Source of the DNA: Streptomyces sp. 7-21
GTDB taxonomy: Bacteria; Actinomycetota; Actinomycetes; Streptomycetales; Streptomycetaceae
Assembly: GCF_016741785.1 (NCBI RefSeq)
Contig: NZ_JAERRL010000008.1
Coordinates: 167,622-231,621, forward strand
DNA length: 64,000 bases
Direction of reading: 5' to 3'
Shown here: one piece after another, positions 1-10,029 of the stretch
Numbering within the stretch: the stretch's first letter is position 1
Layout of the letters: each line of letters opens with the position of its first letter
Notes under the pieces: generated by a model
Databases searched by the model: none
Seen by the model: only the letters and a program-made list of their open reading frames with translations
Told to the model about the DNA's origin: nothing
Made by a program: the position numbers and the translations under genes

Positions 1-183
1 CAGCCGCACCGCCTCGGCGTAGCTCTCGGCGGGGATGTCGTAGTGGTCGCGCTCGAACGCCCGGCGCGGCGCCCCGAGCCGGGCGGCGAAGGCGTGCAGC
101 TCCTCGTAGGAGACGTCGCTGATGAGGTGGGACCACATCCGGCCGTGCCCGGGCCAGGTGGGAGGGTCGATGTAGACGGTCAC
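1..183 (-). CDS. DUF4031 domain protein, N-terminal part
   Basis: The gene runs off the left edge, so only the first 61 codons are visible. The peptide begins VTVYIDPPTWPGHGRMWSHL, which is characteristic of the DUF4031 family of small actinobacterial proteins. No function is known to me for this family. The GTG start shares a GTGA overlap with the stop of the upstream 116-residue gene, so the two are translationally coupled. Confidence 0.8.
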   Translation of the reverse strand, partial: MTVYIDPPTWPGHGRMWSHLISDVSYEELHAFAARLGAPRRAFERDHYDIPAESYAEAVRL

Positions 184-530
184 GAGCCGAGACCGCCCAG
201 CGGGGCGACCTGGCGGCCGGAGCGCTCGCAGACCCAGTGCGGGTCCTCGCCCAGCTCCGGTTCGACCCGCAGCTCGTGCGGTTCGCCGTCGGTGCACAGC
301 GGGCAGACCGGCCAGCGGCCGGAGCGCTCGGCCAGCGCGTCCTGCACGTCCTGGGCGAGCAGGCCCGGCACGTAGGCGGCGCCCTCGGGCCACTGCTCCG
401 ACCACCAGCGGCGGTGGGTCACCGCCTTCTCCAGCAGCGACACCTCCTCGGGGCCGGCGGCGCCGGCCGCGGTGAGGTCCGCGAGCACCAGGGCCCGGCC
501 CTGGTGCAGTGCCTCCTCGCAAACGTCCAT
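180..530 (-). CDS. Small conserved hypothetical protein
   Basis: This is a 116-residue acidic, soluble protein with no signal peptide or membrane segment. It carries one CPLC motif near residue 75 and a later single cysteine (HWVCE), too few for a confident zinc ribbon. I do not recognise a named family. It overlaps the following DUF4031 gene by 4 nt (GTGA), so the two form an operon transcribed away from the murR-like gene. Confidence 0.7.
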   Translation of the reverse strand: MDVCEEALHQGRALVLADLTAAGAAGPEEVSLLEKAVTHRRWWSEQWPEGAAYVPGLLAQDVQDALAERSGRWPVCPLCTDGEPHELRVEPELGEDPHWVCERSGRQVAPLGGLGS

Positions 531-582
531 GGTTCGGATGGTAGGCGGGCGAGGGGTGTCGTGCGCCGCGCCGCAGGAGCTC

Positions 583-611
583 TTGACGGGCAGCTTTGCT
601 GAAAATATGTT
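583..611 (+). promoter_or_regulatory. Putative promoter of the MurR-like gene
   Basis: TTGACG (583-588) and TATGTT (606-611) are spaced by 17 bp, a housekeeping-type promoter. The -10 lies inside the inverted repeat at 600-614. Transcription would start near 618, leaving an almost leaderless message for the GTG at 619 or the ATG at 631. Confidence 0.55.
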
Positions 612-614
612 TCA
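600..614. promoter_or_regulatory. Inverted-repeat operator, likely autoregulatory MurR site
   Basis: TGAAA-ATATG-TTTCA is a perfect 5-5-5 inverted repeat covering the -10 hexamer. RpiR/MurR regulators commonly bind TGAAA/TTTCA dyads, so repression by the adjacent gene product is a direct inference. A second AT-rich palindromic patch (GGAAAATTTC, around 636-645) lies just inside the gene. Confidence 0.55.
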
Positions 615-630
615 CCTCGTGCGGAACGCG

Positions 631-1578
631 ATGAAGGAAAATTTCGTCCACCGTCGCGGCGTGCGGGCGCGTCCCCTCCCCGTGACGCACCGGCCCGCTC
701 CTCCCGAGCCAGGCGCCCTCGCCGCCAAGGTGCGGACGCTCGCGCCCTCCATGACCCGTTCCATGCAGCGCGTCGCCGAGACCGTCGCCGCCGATCCGGC
801 CGGCTGCGCCGCGCTCACCGTCACCGGCCTCGCCGAACGCACCGGCACCAGCGAGGCCACCGTCGTCCGCACGGCCCGCCTGCTCGGCTACCCCGGGTAC
901 CGGGACCTGCGCCTGGCGCTGGCGGGCCTGGCCGCCCAGCAGGCGTCCGGGGCCGCGCCCGCCGTCACCGCCGACATCACGGTCGACGACCCGATGAGCG
1001 ACGTCGTCGCGAAGCTGGCGCAGGACGAGCGCCAGACCCTCGCCGACACCGCCGCCGCCCTGGACATCTCCCAGCTGGAAGCCGCGGTGGGCGCGCTCGC
1101 CACCGCCAGACGCGTGGACGTCTACGGCGTCGGCGCCTCGTCGCTGGTCGCCCAGGACCTGGCGCAGAAGCTGCTGCGCATCGGGCTCGTGGCGCACGCC
1201 CACGCCGACCCGCACCTGGCCGTCACCAACGCCGTCCAGCTGCGGACCGGGGACGTCGCCGTGGCGATCACCCACTCCGGCCGGACCGTCGACGTCATCG
1301 AACCGCTCCAGGCCGCCTTCGACCACGGCGCCACCACCATCGCCGTCACCGGCCGCCCGGACGGGGAGATCACGCAGTACGCGGACCACGTGCTGACCAC
1401 GTCCACGGCCCGGGAGAGCGAGCTGCGCCCGGCCGCGATGTCGAGCCGCACCAGCCAGCTCCTCGTCGTGGACTGCCTGTTCATCGGCGTCGCCCAGCGC
1501 ACGTACGACTCGGCGGCCCCGGCGCTGCACGCCAGCTACGAGGCGCTGGCCCACCGGCACTCGCCGCGGGAACGCTGA
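631..1578 (+). CDS. MurR/RpiR family transcriptional regulator
   Basis: The protein of about 315 residues has an N-terminal RpiR helix-turn-helix (VTGLAERTGTSEATVVRTAR) and a C-terminal SIS sugar-phosphate isomerase fold (VYGVGASSLVAQDLAQKL and AITHSGRTVDVIE). It should sense a phosphosugar, probably MurNAc-6-phosphate or a relative, because murQ follows 90 bp downstream in the same direction. The start is uncertain. The frame is open upstream, but an ATG at 607 would lie inside the promoter, so GTG 619 or ATG 631 fits better. The role as regulator of murQ is inferred from adjacency. Confidence 0.88.
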   Translation: MKENFVHRRGVRARPLPVTHRPAPPEPGALAAKVRTLAPSMTRSMQRVAETVAADPAGCAALTVTGLAERTGTSEATVVRTARLLGYPGYRDLRLALAGLAAQQASGAAPAVTADITVDDPMSDVVAKLAQDERQTLADTAAALDISQLEAAVGALATARRVDVYGVGASSLVAQDLAQKLLRIGLVAHAHADPHLAVTNAVQLRTGDVAVAITHSGRTVDVIEPLQAAFDHGATTIAVTGRPDGEITQYADHVLTTSTARESELRPAAMSSRTSQLLVVDCLFIGVAQRTYDSAAPALHASYEALAHRHSPRER

Positions 1579-1668
1579 CCGCGCTCCCGGCGAGCCGAGC
1601 CCACCGGACACCCCGGCGGGCTCTCCCTCCCGCACCAGTCCGTCCCGCCACCGTCGGAGAGCCGCTCC

Positions 1669-2601
1669 ATGTCCACCAGCCCCTACGACGAGCTGCGGTC
1701 ACAGCTCGACGCCCTGACCACCGAGGCATACCGGCCCGACCTCGCCAATATCGACACGCTCCCGACCCTGGAAATCGCCCGGCTGATGAACGCGGAGGAC
1801 ATCCGCGTGCCCGGCGCCGTCGCCGAGCGGCTTCCCGAGATCGCCGACGCGATCGACGCGGTCGCCGCCCGCCTGGCCGAGGGCGGCCGGCTGCTGTACC
1901 TGGGCGCGGGGACGGCCGGACGCCTCGGCGTGCTGGACGCCAGCGAGTGCCCGCCGACGTTCAACACCCACCCGGATCAGGTCGTCGGGCTCATCGCCGG
2001 CGGGCCCGAGGCGATGGTCACGGCGGTGGAGGGGGCCGAGGACAGCCGGGCGCTGGCCAGGTCGGACCTGGAGGAACGCGGGCTCACGGCGGCGGACGCG
2101 GTCGTCGGCATCTCCGCCTCGGGGCGCACCCCGTACGCGGTGGGCGCGGTGGAGCACGCGCGCGCCCGGGGCGCGCTCACCATCGGCCTGTCCTGCAACG
2201 CCGGCTCGCCGCTCGCGGCGGCGGCCGAGCACGGCATCGAGATCGTGGTCGGCCCCGAGCTGATCAGCGGCTCGACCCGGCTGAAGGCGGGGACGGCGCA
2301 GAAGCTCGTGCTGAACATGATCTCGACGATCAGCATGATCAAGATCGGTAAGACGTACGGGAACCTGATGGTGGACGTGCGGGCCTCGAACGAGAAGCTG
2401 CGCGCCCGGTCGCGGCGGATCGTGGCGCTGGCGACGGGGGCGCCGGACGAGACCATCGAGGCGGCGCTGCGGGAGACGGGCGGCGAGGTGAAGAACGCCA
2501 TCCTCACGATCCTCGGCGAGGTGGACGCGGCCACCGCCGACCGCCTGCTGTCGGAGTCCAACGGCCACCTCCGCGCCGCCCTCGCCGCCGCCCGCGGCTG
2601 A
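1669..2601 (+). CDS. murQ: N-acetylmuramic acid 6-phosphate etherase
   Basis: MurQ cleaves the lactyl ether of MurNAc-6-phosphate to give GlcNAc-6-phosphate and D-lactate, in cytoplasmic recycling of peptidoglycan. The 310-residue length is usual. Visible family motifs are LGAGTAGRLGVLDASECPPT (about residue 77 onward), the SIS-type GISASGRTPY and GPELISGSTRLKAGTAQK. GGAGAG upstream supports the ATG. Its GlcNAc-6-phosphate product is the substrate of NagA, encoded at 12.6 kb. The murR-like gene immediately upstream is the likely regulator. Confidence 0.97.
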   Translation: MSTSPYDELRSQLDALTTEAYRPDLANIDTLPTLEIARLMNAEDIRVPGAVAERLPEIADAIDAVAARLAEGGRLLYLGAGTAGRLGVLDASECPPTFNTHPDQVVGLIAGGPEAMVTAVEGAEDSRALARSDLEERGLTAADAVVGISASGRTPYAVGAVEHARARGALTIGLSCNAGSPLAAAAEHGIEIVVGPELISGSTRLKAGTAQKLVLNMISTISMIKIGKTYGNLMVDVRASNEKLRARSRRIVALATGAPDETIEAALRETGGEVKNAILTILGEVDAATADRLLSESNGHLRAALAAARG

Positions 2602-2726
2602 CGTCACGGCCCGCCCGCGCTCACCTCGCGCCGCGCCTCGCGGGGCCCGCCTGGCTGCGGGCGGTGGCCGCTGCGGCGCGGCGGCCAGCTCAGCCGCCGC
2701 CGGGCGCGGACCGCGCGCACATGCAA

Positions 2727-2760
2727 CCGGGGCGGCACCCCCGCAGGGGTACCGCCCCGG
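2727..2760. terminator. Bidirectional terminator between murQ and groEL
   Basis: A near-perfect stem of about 15 bp (CCGGGGCGG with ACCCC, pairing with GGGGT and CCGCCCCGG) closes a short loop. It lies between the converging murQ and groEL genes. There is no U tract, as is usual in Streptomyces. Confidence 0.75.
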
Positions 2761-2792
2761 ATTGCCACAAGGGACGGCTGAGCCGGTCAGGC

Positions 2793-4608
<1,816 letters not shown>

Positions 4609-4714
4609 CCCGGCCGGGGTGCGCGGCAGCCCGGGAAGACGGCCTCACACCCCCCTCCGCAGCCCGTTCCGACGAGCCGTCAGGACACCGCCAGAACAGC
4701 GTCTGGACAGCGTC

Positions 4715-4748
4715 AGGGCCCCGCGCCCGGTGGCGGAGGCGGGGCCCT
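4715..4748 (-). terminator. Terminator downstream of cspA
   Basis: AGGGCCCCGC pairs with GCGGGGCCCT (10 bp) around a 14-nt loop. It begins about 40 nt past the cspA stop. Confidence 0.65.
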
Positions 4749-4787
4749 GCGAGGAACCTGAAAAGCTGCCGTGGTGCGGTCGGCGGT

Positions 4788-4991
4788 TCAGGCGGTGACC
4801 CGGACCATGTCGGCCTGGGGACCCTTCTGTCCCTGCGAGATCTCGAACTCGACCCGCTGTCCCTCTTCGAGAGTGCGGTAGCCGTCCATCTGGATCGCGC
4901 TGTAGTGGACGAACACGTCCGCACCACCGTCGACCGCGATGAAGCCGTATCCCTTCTCCGCGTTGAACCACTTGACGGTGCCCTGAGCCAT
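4788..4991 (-). CDS. cspA: Cold-shock domain RNA chaperone
   Basis: The 67-residue protein is a single cold-shock OB-fold. RNP1 is KGYGFI and RNP2 is VFVHYSAI, following [14 protein letters not shown]. It binds single-stranded RNA and DNA and melts mRNA structure. Length and sequence are typical of Streptomyces CspA/ScoF proteins. It lies downstream of groEL on the same strand but has its own long upstream region, and a hairpin follows its stop. Streptomyces has several paralogs, so the symbol is generic. Confidence 0.95.
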   Translation of the reverse strand: MAQGTVKWFNAEKGYGFIAVDGGADVFVHYSAIQMDGYRTLEEGQRVEFEISQGQKGPQADMVRVTA

Positions 4992-5487
4992 TACGTAACT
5001 CCCCTGTTGCTGGCCCTTTCACGAGACCGCACTTCACGGCCCCGGGTCAGACCTCTCAGACCTCACCCCCGGGCGGTTGGGGGTGTGCGCCGGAACGCGT
5101 CGACCGCCGCTGAATGTATCGGGCCGTACGCCGAGTGCAACAGGTCCTTCGGACGAGAAATCGGGAGCGCTCACAACGGGCACACAGTGGCAAAGCAGCT
5201 GGAACCTGAATGTTTTGCCACGGACGTTGCGCACCAAACAGACAATTCGAGCGGCGATTTTCAGCTACGTGCCGCCGGGGAGCCATGCAGAAATTTTTGC
5301 GAGACGCGCCCGATACAACGCGCTAGTGGCGCCGTGCCGTTGTTCCGGGCACCACCTGCCCCGCAGGCCACGGCTCACCCTACCGAACCGAAGGACAGCG
5401 TTCCGCCCCGGGGCCCATCGGCTCCCGGGGCGGCCGCGCGCGCCCGCGCGGATGTCCGGATCGCTCAGCCGGACCGCTCGCCGGCCG
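4992..5487. other. Long intergenic region between cysO-like gene and cspA
   Basis: This 496-bp stretch has no convincing gene; the short open frames lack coding bias. The part at about 5190-5320 is unusually AT-rich for this genome and probably holds the cspA promoter, implying a long cspA 5' leader. The left-hand cysO terminator lies at 5403-5433. I could not identify a specific regulatory fold. Confidence 0.5.
5403..5433 (-). terminator. Terminator after the cysO-like gene
   Basis: CCGCCCCGGG pairs with CCCGGGGCGG (10 bp) around an 11-nt loop, about 55 nt past the cysO-like stop. Confidence 0.65.
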
Positions 5488-5763
5488 TCAGCCGCCCGCG
5501 ACGGCCGGGATGATCGAGATGCTCGCGCCGTCCGGCGTCGGGGTCTCCAGCCCCTGGGCGAAGCGGACGTCGTCGTCGTTCACGTAGACGTTCACGAAAC
5601 GGCGCAGCTTGCCCTGCTCGTCCAGCACCCGGGCGCCGATGCCCTGGTGGTTCTGGTCCAGGTCGGCTATCACGTCAGCCAGCGTGGCGCCCTCGGCCGT
5701 GACCTCGGACTGGCCGCCGGTGTAGGTGCGCAGGATGGTGGGAATGCGGACACGGACGCTCAT
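5488..5763 (-). CDS. CysO-type ubiquitin-like sulfur carrier protein
   Basis: The 91-residue beta-grasp protein begins MSVRVRIPTILRTYTGGQ and ends IIPAVAGG. The Gly-Gly tail is the site of adenylation and thiocarboxylation. The sequence resembles mycobacterial CysO strongly (IPTILR, TGGQ, RFVNVYVNDDDVRF, PAVAGG), much more than generic MoaD. Its ATG overlaps the stop of the threonine-synthase-like gene (ATGA), so the two are coupled and lie behind one SAM riboswitch. It should donate sulfide to a PLP enzyme, most simply its neighbour. No activating E1-like enzyme is encoded nearby. Confidence 0.93.
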   Translation of the reverse strand: MSVRVRIPTILRTYTGGQSEVTAEGATLADVIADLDQNHQGIGARVLDEQGKLRRFVNVYVNDDDVRFAQGLETPTPDGASISIIPAVAGG

Positions 5764-7052
5764 GACAGGCCAGCCTCTCGGAACGATTCAAGGTTCGGGC
5801 GGATGGTGGCGGTGGGCCCGGCGAAGGAGGCCACCGCGTCCAGGGTCTTCAGGCCGTCGCCGGTGTTGAGCACGACGGTCTCCAGCGCGGGATCGAGGTC
5901 GCCCGCGGCCAGCAGCTTCCTGGCCACGCCCAGCGTCACCCCGCCCGCCGTCTCGGCGAAGACGCCCTCGGTGCGGGCCAGCAGCGCCATGGCGTCCACG
6001 ATCTCCTCGTCGGTGACGTCCGCGACGGCGCCGCCGGTGCGGCGGACGATGTCCAGCACGTACGGCCCGTCGGCGGGATTGCCGATGGCGAGGGACTTGG
6101 CGATGGTGTCCGGCTTGACCGGCCTGACCACGTCGTGGCCGTCGCGGAACGCCCGTGACACCGGGGAGCAGCCCTCGGCCTGGGCGCCGAAGATCTTGTA
6201 CGGCTTGTCCTCGACGAGGCCGAGCGCGATCAGCTCCCGGAGCCCTTTGTCGATCTTGGTGAGCTGGGAGCCGGAGGCGATGGGGATCACCAGCTGGTCG
6301 GGCAGGCGCCAGCCCAGCTGCTCGCAGATCTCGAAGGCCAGGGTCTTGGAACCCTCCGCGTAGTACGGGCGGAGGTTGACGTTGACGAAGCCCCAGCCCT
6401 CGCCCGCCGGGTCGCCGATCAGCTCGCTGCAGAAGCGGTTGACGTCGTCGTAGGTGCCCTCGATGGCCACCACGTCGCCGCCGTACACCCCGGCCATCAG
6501 CACCTTGCCCTGCTCCAGGTCGTGCGGGATGAACACGCACGAGCGCAGCCCGGCGCGGGCGGCGGCGGCGCCGACGGCGCCCGCGAGGTTGCCGGTCGAG
6601 GAGCACGACAGGGTGGTGAAGCCGAAGGCGCGCGCCGCCTCAAGGGCGCACGCGACGACGCGGTCCTTGAAGGAGTGCGTGGGGTTGCCCGAGTCGTCCT
6701 TGACGTACAGGCCGCCGGTCACGCCGAGCTCGGCGGCCAGGCGGTCGGCCTTGACCAGGCGCGTCAGGCCGGGGTTCAGGTTGGGCTTGTCCGCGACGTC
6801 CGCGGGGACCGGCAGCAGCGGTGCGTACCGCCACTGGCTGGCCGGGCCGGCCTCGATGCGGGCGCGCAGCGCCCCGGGGTCGCCGCTGGGGAACTCATAG
6901 GCGATCTCCAGCGGCCCGAAACAGGACGTACAGGCGAAGACCGGGCTGAGCGGGTAGCGCTCGCCGCACTCGCGGCAGGACAGCGCGGCGGCCGGACCGA
7001 GATCGACACCGCGGGCGGCGGCGTCTGTGTCGGGCACGGTGAGCACAGACAT
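5760..7052 (-). CDS. Threonine synthase-like PLP enzyme, possible homocysteine synthase
   Basis: The 430-residue fold-type II PLP enzyme has an N-terminal zinc-ribbon-like knuckle (C26, C29, C41, C44), the PLP lysine in NPTHSFKDR (about 127) and a phosphate-binding STGNLAGAVGAAAA loop. By family it would convert O-phosphohomoserine to threonine. Its context argues otherwise: a SAM riboswitch precedes it and a CysO-type carrier is coupled to it. Streptomyces also has a dedicated thrC in the hom-thrC-thrB cluster (from memory). O-phosphohomoserine plus carrier thiocarboxylate to homocysteine is therefore a strong alternative. The ATG at 7052 is chosen because it follows GGAGAG just after the riboswitch. 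Confidence 0.85.
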   Translation of the reverse strand: MSVLTVPDTDAAARGVDLGPAAALSCRECGERYPLSPVFACTSCFGPLEIAYEFPSGDPGALRARIEAGPASQWRYAPLLPVPADVADKPNLNPGLTRLVKADRLAAELGVTGGLYVKDDSGNPTHSFKDRVVACALEAARAFGFTTLSCSSTGNLAGAVGAAAARAGLRSCVFIPHDLEQGKVLMAGVYGGDVVAIEGTYDDVNRFCSELIGDPAGEGWGFVNVNLRPYYAEGSKTLAFEICEQLGWRLPDQLVIPIASGSQLTKIDKGLRELIALGLVEDKPYKIFGAQAEGCSPVSRAFRDGHDVVRPVKPDTIAKSLAIGNPADGPYVLDIVRRTGGAVADVTDEEIVDAMALLARTEGVFAETAGGVTLGVARKLLAAGDLDPALETVVLNTGDGLKTLDAVASFAGPTATIRPNLESFREAGLS

Positions 7053-7070
7053 GGGTGCGAGGCCCTCTCT

Positions 7071-7208
7071 CCTCATCTTCCCCGCGGCGGCTCTCACCGC
7101 GGGCCGGAATTGGCACCTTCCCCACCGGGAGCCTCGCGTCGTCACGAGACCGGCGGAAGGGTTGCCGGGGCTTCTACGGGCCGTTCCCTCTGCCCCTCTG
7201 GATGAGCT
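7071..7208 (-). promoter_or_regulatory. SAM riboswitch (S-box, SAM-I/IV clan)
   Basis: Read on the minus strand, P1 is CTCATC (7206-7201) pairing with GATGAG (7077-7072). Inside are the conserved S-box pieces AGAGGGGCAGAGGGA, CGGCCCG, GCCCCGGCAACC and, after a P3 hairpin, GGTGCCAATTCCGGCCC. A CCGCGG-type P4 stem and GAAGATGAGG follow. The 3' arm of P1 runs directly into the GGAGAG ribosome binding site of the threonine-synthase-like gene, which suggests that SAM binding blocks translation initiation. Family assignment is by eye. Confidence 0.9.
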
Positions 7209-7370
7209 GTATGCGGTTGTCGGGCGCGGTCTCCCCCGATATGCGGAGGACACCTGCGCTGTTCGAGACTGTAACGGACGGACCGCACAATGGCTCGGGC
7301 CGTCCGCTCCGCGAGACACGCGGGGCGGCGGGAAGTTTTCTCAGATTCGCGCGCGGAAGGGGTTCAACCT

Positions 7371-7439
7371 CCCCTAAGAAGGGGCAGACAGGGCCATGTG
7401 GGTTAAAGCACCACTTAACCGCCCAACTCCGACTAAGTG
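7371..7439. promoter_or_regulatory. Nested inverted repeats upstream of gpgS
   Basis: Three dyads lie in 70 bp just upstream of gpgS: CCCCT-AAGA-AGGGG (7371-7384), GGTTAA-N8-TTAACC (7401-7406 with 7415-7420) and CACTTA with TAAGTG (7412-7417 with 7434-7439). The patch is AT-rich for this genome. It looks like an operator or promoter region, but I cannot name the regulator. Confidence 0.45.
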
Positions 7440-7465
7440 CCCATACCCGAACAGGAGCGACATTC

Positions 7466-8431
7466 GTGCTGGAAGAGGCAGAGGAGTGGCTGCACCGCCG
7501 GTCCTGGGTTGCCGCTGACCGGTCCCTGCCGCGACTGCTGGACGCGAAGCGAGCGGCGGGGGCGGCGGGCAGCATCAGCGTCGTCCTCCCCGCGCTCAAC
7601 GAGGAGGCGACCGTCGGCGCGATCGTGGAAACGCTCCGGCGCGACCTGATGGAAGACGTGCCACTGATCGACGAGCTGATGGTGGTGGACTCCGGCTCCA
7701 CCGACCGCACCTCGGAGGTCGCCGCCGCGGCGGGCGCCAAGGTCGTCCACCGCGACGAGATACTCCCCCGGCTGCCGTCCGTGCCGGGCAAGGGCGAGGT
7801 GCTCTGGCGGTCCCTGCTCGCGTCGAGCGGCGAGATCGTCTGCTTCGTCGACGCCGACCTGAGGGAATTCGACTCCCGCTTCGTGTGGGGCATCGTCGGC
7901 CCGCTGCTCACCGAGCCGGACGTGCAGCTGGTGAAGGCGATGTACGACCGCCCGCTCGGCGACCAGCCGGGGGGCGCCCGGCAGGGCGGCAGGGTGACCG
8001 AGCTGGTCGCCCGGCCGCTGCTGAACCTGCACTGGCCGCAGCTGGCCGGGGTGGTCCAGCCGCTCGGCGGGGAGTACGCCGCCCGGCGGTCGCTGCTGGA
8101 GCGCCTGCCGTTCCCCGTGGGGTACGGCGTGGAGCTGGGCATGCTCATCGACACGCTGCGGCTGGCCGGGCTGGACGCGCTGGCGCAGGTGGACGTCGGC
8201 GTCCGCAAGCACCGCCACCAGGACGGGCAGGCCCTGGGGCGGATGGCGGCCGCCATCATGCGCACCGCGCAGAGCCGGCTGCCCGGGCCCCGGCCGCTGC
8301 TGCGGCAGACCCTGACCCAGTTCGAGCGGGACGACGACGGCGGCTTCGTGCCGCGCACGCACCTGATCGACACCGAGGAGCGCCCGCCGATGACCACCAT
8401 CCCCGAGTACGCCGCCCGCCAGGCCGCCTGA
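7466..8431 (+). CDS. gpgS: Glucosyl-3-phosphoglycerate synthase
   Basis: The 321-residue GT-A glycosyltransferase resembles GpgS, which transfers glucose from an NDP-glucose to 3-phosphoglycerate, the first step to glucosylglycerate and, in mycobacteria, to methylglucose lipopolysaccharides. Visible motifs are SVVLPALNEEATVGAIVE, VVDSGSTDRTSE and the metal-binding FVDADLREF. Acceptor-site segments include GEYAARRSLLERLPFPVGYG. GTG 7466 is preferred because AGGAGCG lies 8 nt upstream; longer in-frame starts lack one. otsA and otsB follow in the same direction, forming a compatible-solute cluster. No GpgP phosphatase is seen. Confidence 0.92.
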   Translation: MLEEAEEWLHRRSWVAADRSLPRLLDAKRAAGAAGSISVVLPALNEEATVGAIVETLRRDLMEDVPLIDELMVVDSGSTDRTSEVAAAAGAKVVHRDEILPRLPSVPGKGEVLWRSLLASSGEIVCFVDADLREFDSRFVWGIVGPLLTEPDVQLVKAMYDRPLGDQPGGARQGGRVTELVARPLLNLHWPQLAGVVQPLGGEYAARRSLLERLPFPVGYGVELGMLIDTLRLAGLDALAQVDVGVRKHRHQDGQALGRMAAAIMRTAQSRLPGPRPLLRQTLTQFERDDDGGFVPRTHLIDTEERPPMTTIPEYAARQAA

Positions 8432-8530
8432 TCCGCGCGGGCCTCCGCCCGGCCGCGCCCGGCCGGGCGGCACCGCACGGCAGACGAGGCGATCTAGCGG
8501 CAACGGTACCCAAAGGATTACGCTACGCAT

Positions 8531-10003
8531 ATGGACGCAGCCGAGCACACGGAGTCACCGGCACCGGCCGCCCGGCCGAAGGTTCTCGTCGCCTCCAACC
8601 GCGGCCCCGTGGCCTACACCGCGGCCGAAGACGGCACCCTGACCGCCCGGCGCGGCGGCGGCGGCCTCGTCTCCGGGCTGAGCGCCCTGGGCCCCGGCGC
8701 CGGAGTCTGGGTCTGCGCCGCCCTCGGCGAGGCGGACCGCGAGGCCGCCCGGCGGGCCGGGCCCCGCCTGGACCCGTCGGACACCGGCGGGCAGGACGTG
8801 CGGATGCTGGACATCCCGCCCGAGACGTTCGACGCCGCCTACAACGGCGTCGCCAACTCCGTCCTGTGGTTCGTCCACCACCTGCTGTACCAGACGCCCT
8901 TCGAGCCGGTCTTCGACGCCGGGTTCGAGCGGCAGTGGGAGCAGTACCGGGCCTACAACCAGACGTTCGCCCGCGCCCTGGCCGAGGAGGCGGAGCCGGG
9001 CGCCGCCGTGCTGGTGCAGGACTACCACCTGGCGCTGGTGCCCCGCATGCTGCGCGAGCTGCGCCCGGACGTGCGGATCGGCCACTTCTCGCACACCCCC
9101 TGGGCGCCGCCCGAGCTGTTCCGCGTGCTGCCCGGCCCGGTGGCGCGCGAGCTGCTGCTGGGCATGCTGGGCGCCGACCGCGCCGCGTTCCTCACCGCCC
9201 GCTGGGCCCGCGCCTTCGCCGACTGCTGCGCGGACGTGCTGGGCGCCGACGTGGTGTCGGACGGCGGGGGCGAGGTGATCCACGAGGGCGGCCTGGCGAC
9301 GGCGCTGGGCGTGCACGGCCTGGGCGCCGACGGCGGCTTCCTGCGGGAGCGCGCCTCGCGCCCGGACGTGGACGAGCGGCTGGCGGAGCTGCGCGCGCAG
9401 GTCGGCGACCGCCGCACGATCGTGCGCGTGGACCGCACGGAGCTGTCGAAGAACATCGTGCGCGGCCTGCTGGCCTACCGCCGCCTGCTGACCGACCGCC
9501 CCGAGTGGCACGGCCGCGTGGTGCACCTCGCCTTCGCCTACCCCTCCCGGCAGGACCTGGCGGTCTACCGCGCGTACACGGCCGAGGTCACGCGCGTCGC
9601 CGAGGAGATCAACAAGACCTTCGGCACCGGGGACTGGACGCCGGTGCTGCTGCACGTCAAGGACGACTTCGCCCGGTCGCTGGCCGCGTACCGCATGGCG
9701 GACGTCGCGCTGGTCAACCCCATCCGCGACGGGATGAACCTGGTCGCCAAGGAGATCCCGGTCGTCTCGGAGTCCGGCTGCGCCCTGGTGCTGTCCCGGG
9801 AGGCCGGGGCGGCCGAGGAGCTGGCCGAAGACGCCCTGATGGTGAACCCCTACGACATCGCGGGCACGGCCGAGGCGCTGCACGCCGCCCTGCGCATGGA
9901 CGACGCCGAGCGCGCCGAGCGCTCGGCGCGCCTGGCGGCGCGGGCCACCGCCCTCCCGCCGCGCGACTGGTTCCTCGCCCAGCTCGACGCCCTCGTCCCG
10001 TGA
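8531..10003 (+). CDS. otsA: Trehalose-6-phosphate synthase
   Basis: The 490-residue GT20 enzyme makes trehalose-6-phosphate from UDP/GDP-glucose and glucose-6-phosphate. The N-terminal SNRGP loop, the acceptor region VQDYHLALVPRMLR, GHFSHTPWAPPELFRVL, the donor-site DRTELSKNIVRGL and PIRDGMNLVAKE are all present. The length is usual. otsB follows after 26 nt, so the two are probably cotranscribed. The product is an osmo- and desiccation protectant. Confidence 0.96.
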   Translation: MDAAEHTESPAPAARPKVLVASNRGPVAYTAAEDGTLTARRGGGGLVSGLSALGPGAGVWVCAALGEADREAARRAGPRLDPSDTGGQDVRMLDIPPETFDAAYNGVANSVLWFVHHLLYQTPFEPVFDAGFERQWEQYRAYNQTFARALAEEAEPGAAVLVQDYHLALVPRMLRELRPDVRIGHFSHTPWAPPELFRVLPGPVARELLLGMLGADRAAFLTARWARAFADCCADVLGADVVSDGGGEVIHEGGLATALGVHGLGADGGFLRERASRPDVDERLAELRAQVGDRRTIVRVDRTELSKNIVRGLLAYRRLLTDRPEWHGRVVHLAFAYPSRQDLAVYRAYTAEVTRVAEEINKTFGTGDWTPVLLHVKDDFARSLAAYRMADVALVNPIRDGMNLVAKEIPVVSESGCALVLSREAGAAEELAEDALMVNPYDIAGTAEALHAALRMDDAERAERSARLAARATALPPRDWFLAQLDALVP

Positions 10004-10029
10004 CGCGCCCGCCGGTAGGCTCCCGCACC

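Noticed and set aside
607..630. ATG at 607 as the start of the MurR-like protein
   Set aside because: It lies inside the -10 and operator, so it could not be on the transcript.
5056..5286. Short minus-strand open frames in the cspA upstream region
   Set aside because: No coding bias, no ribosome site, and the region is AT-rich like promoter DNA.
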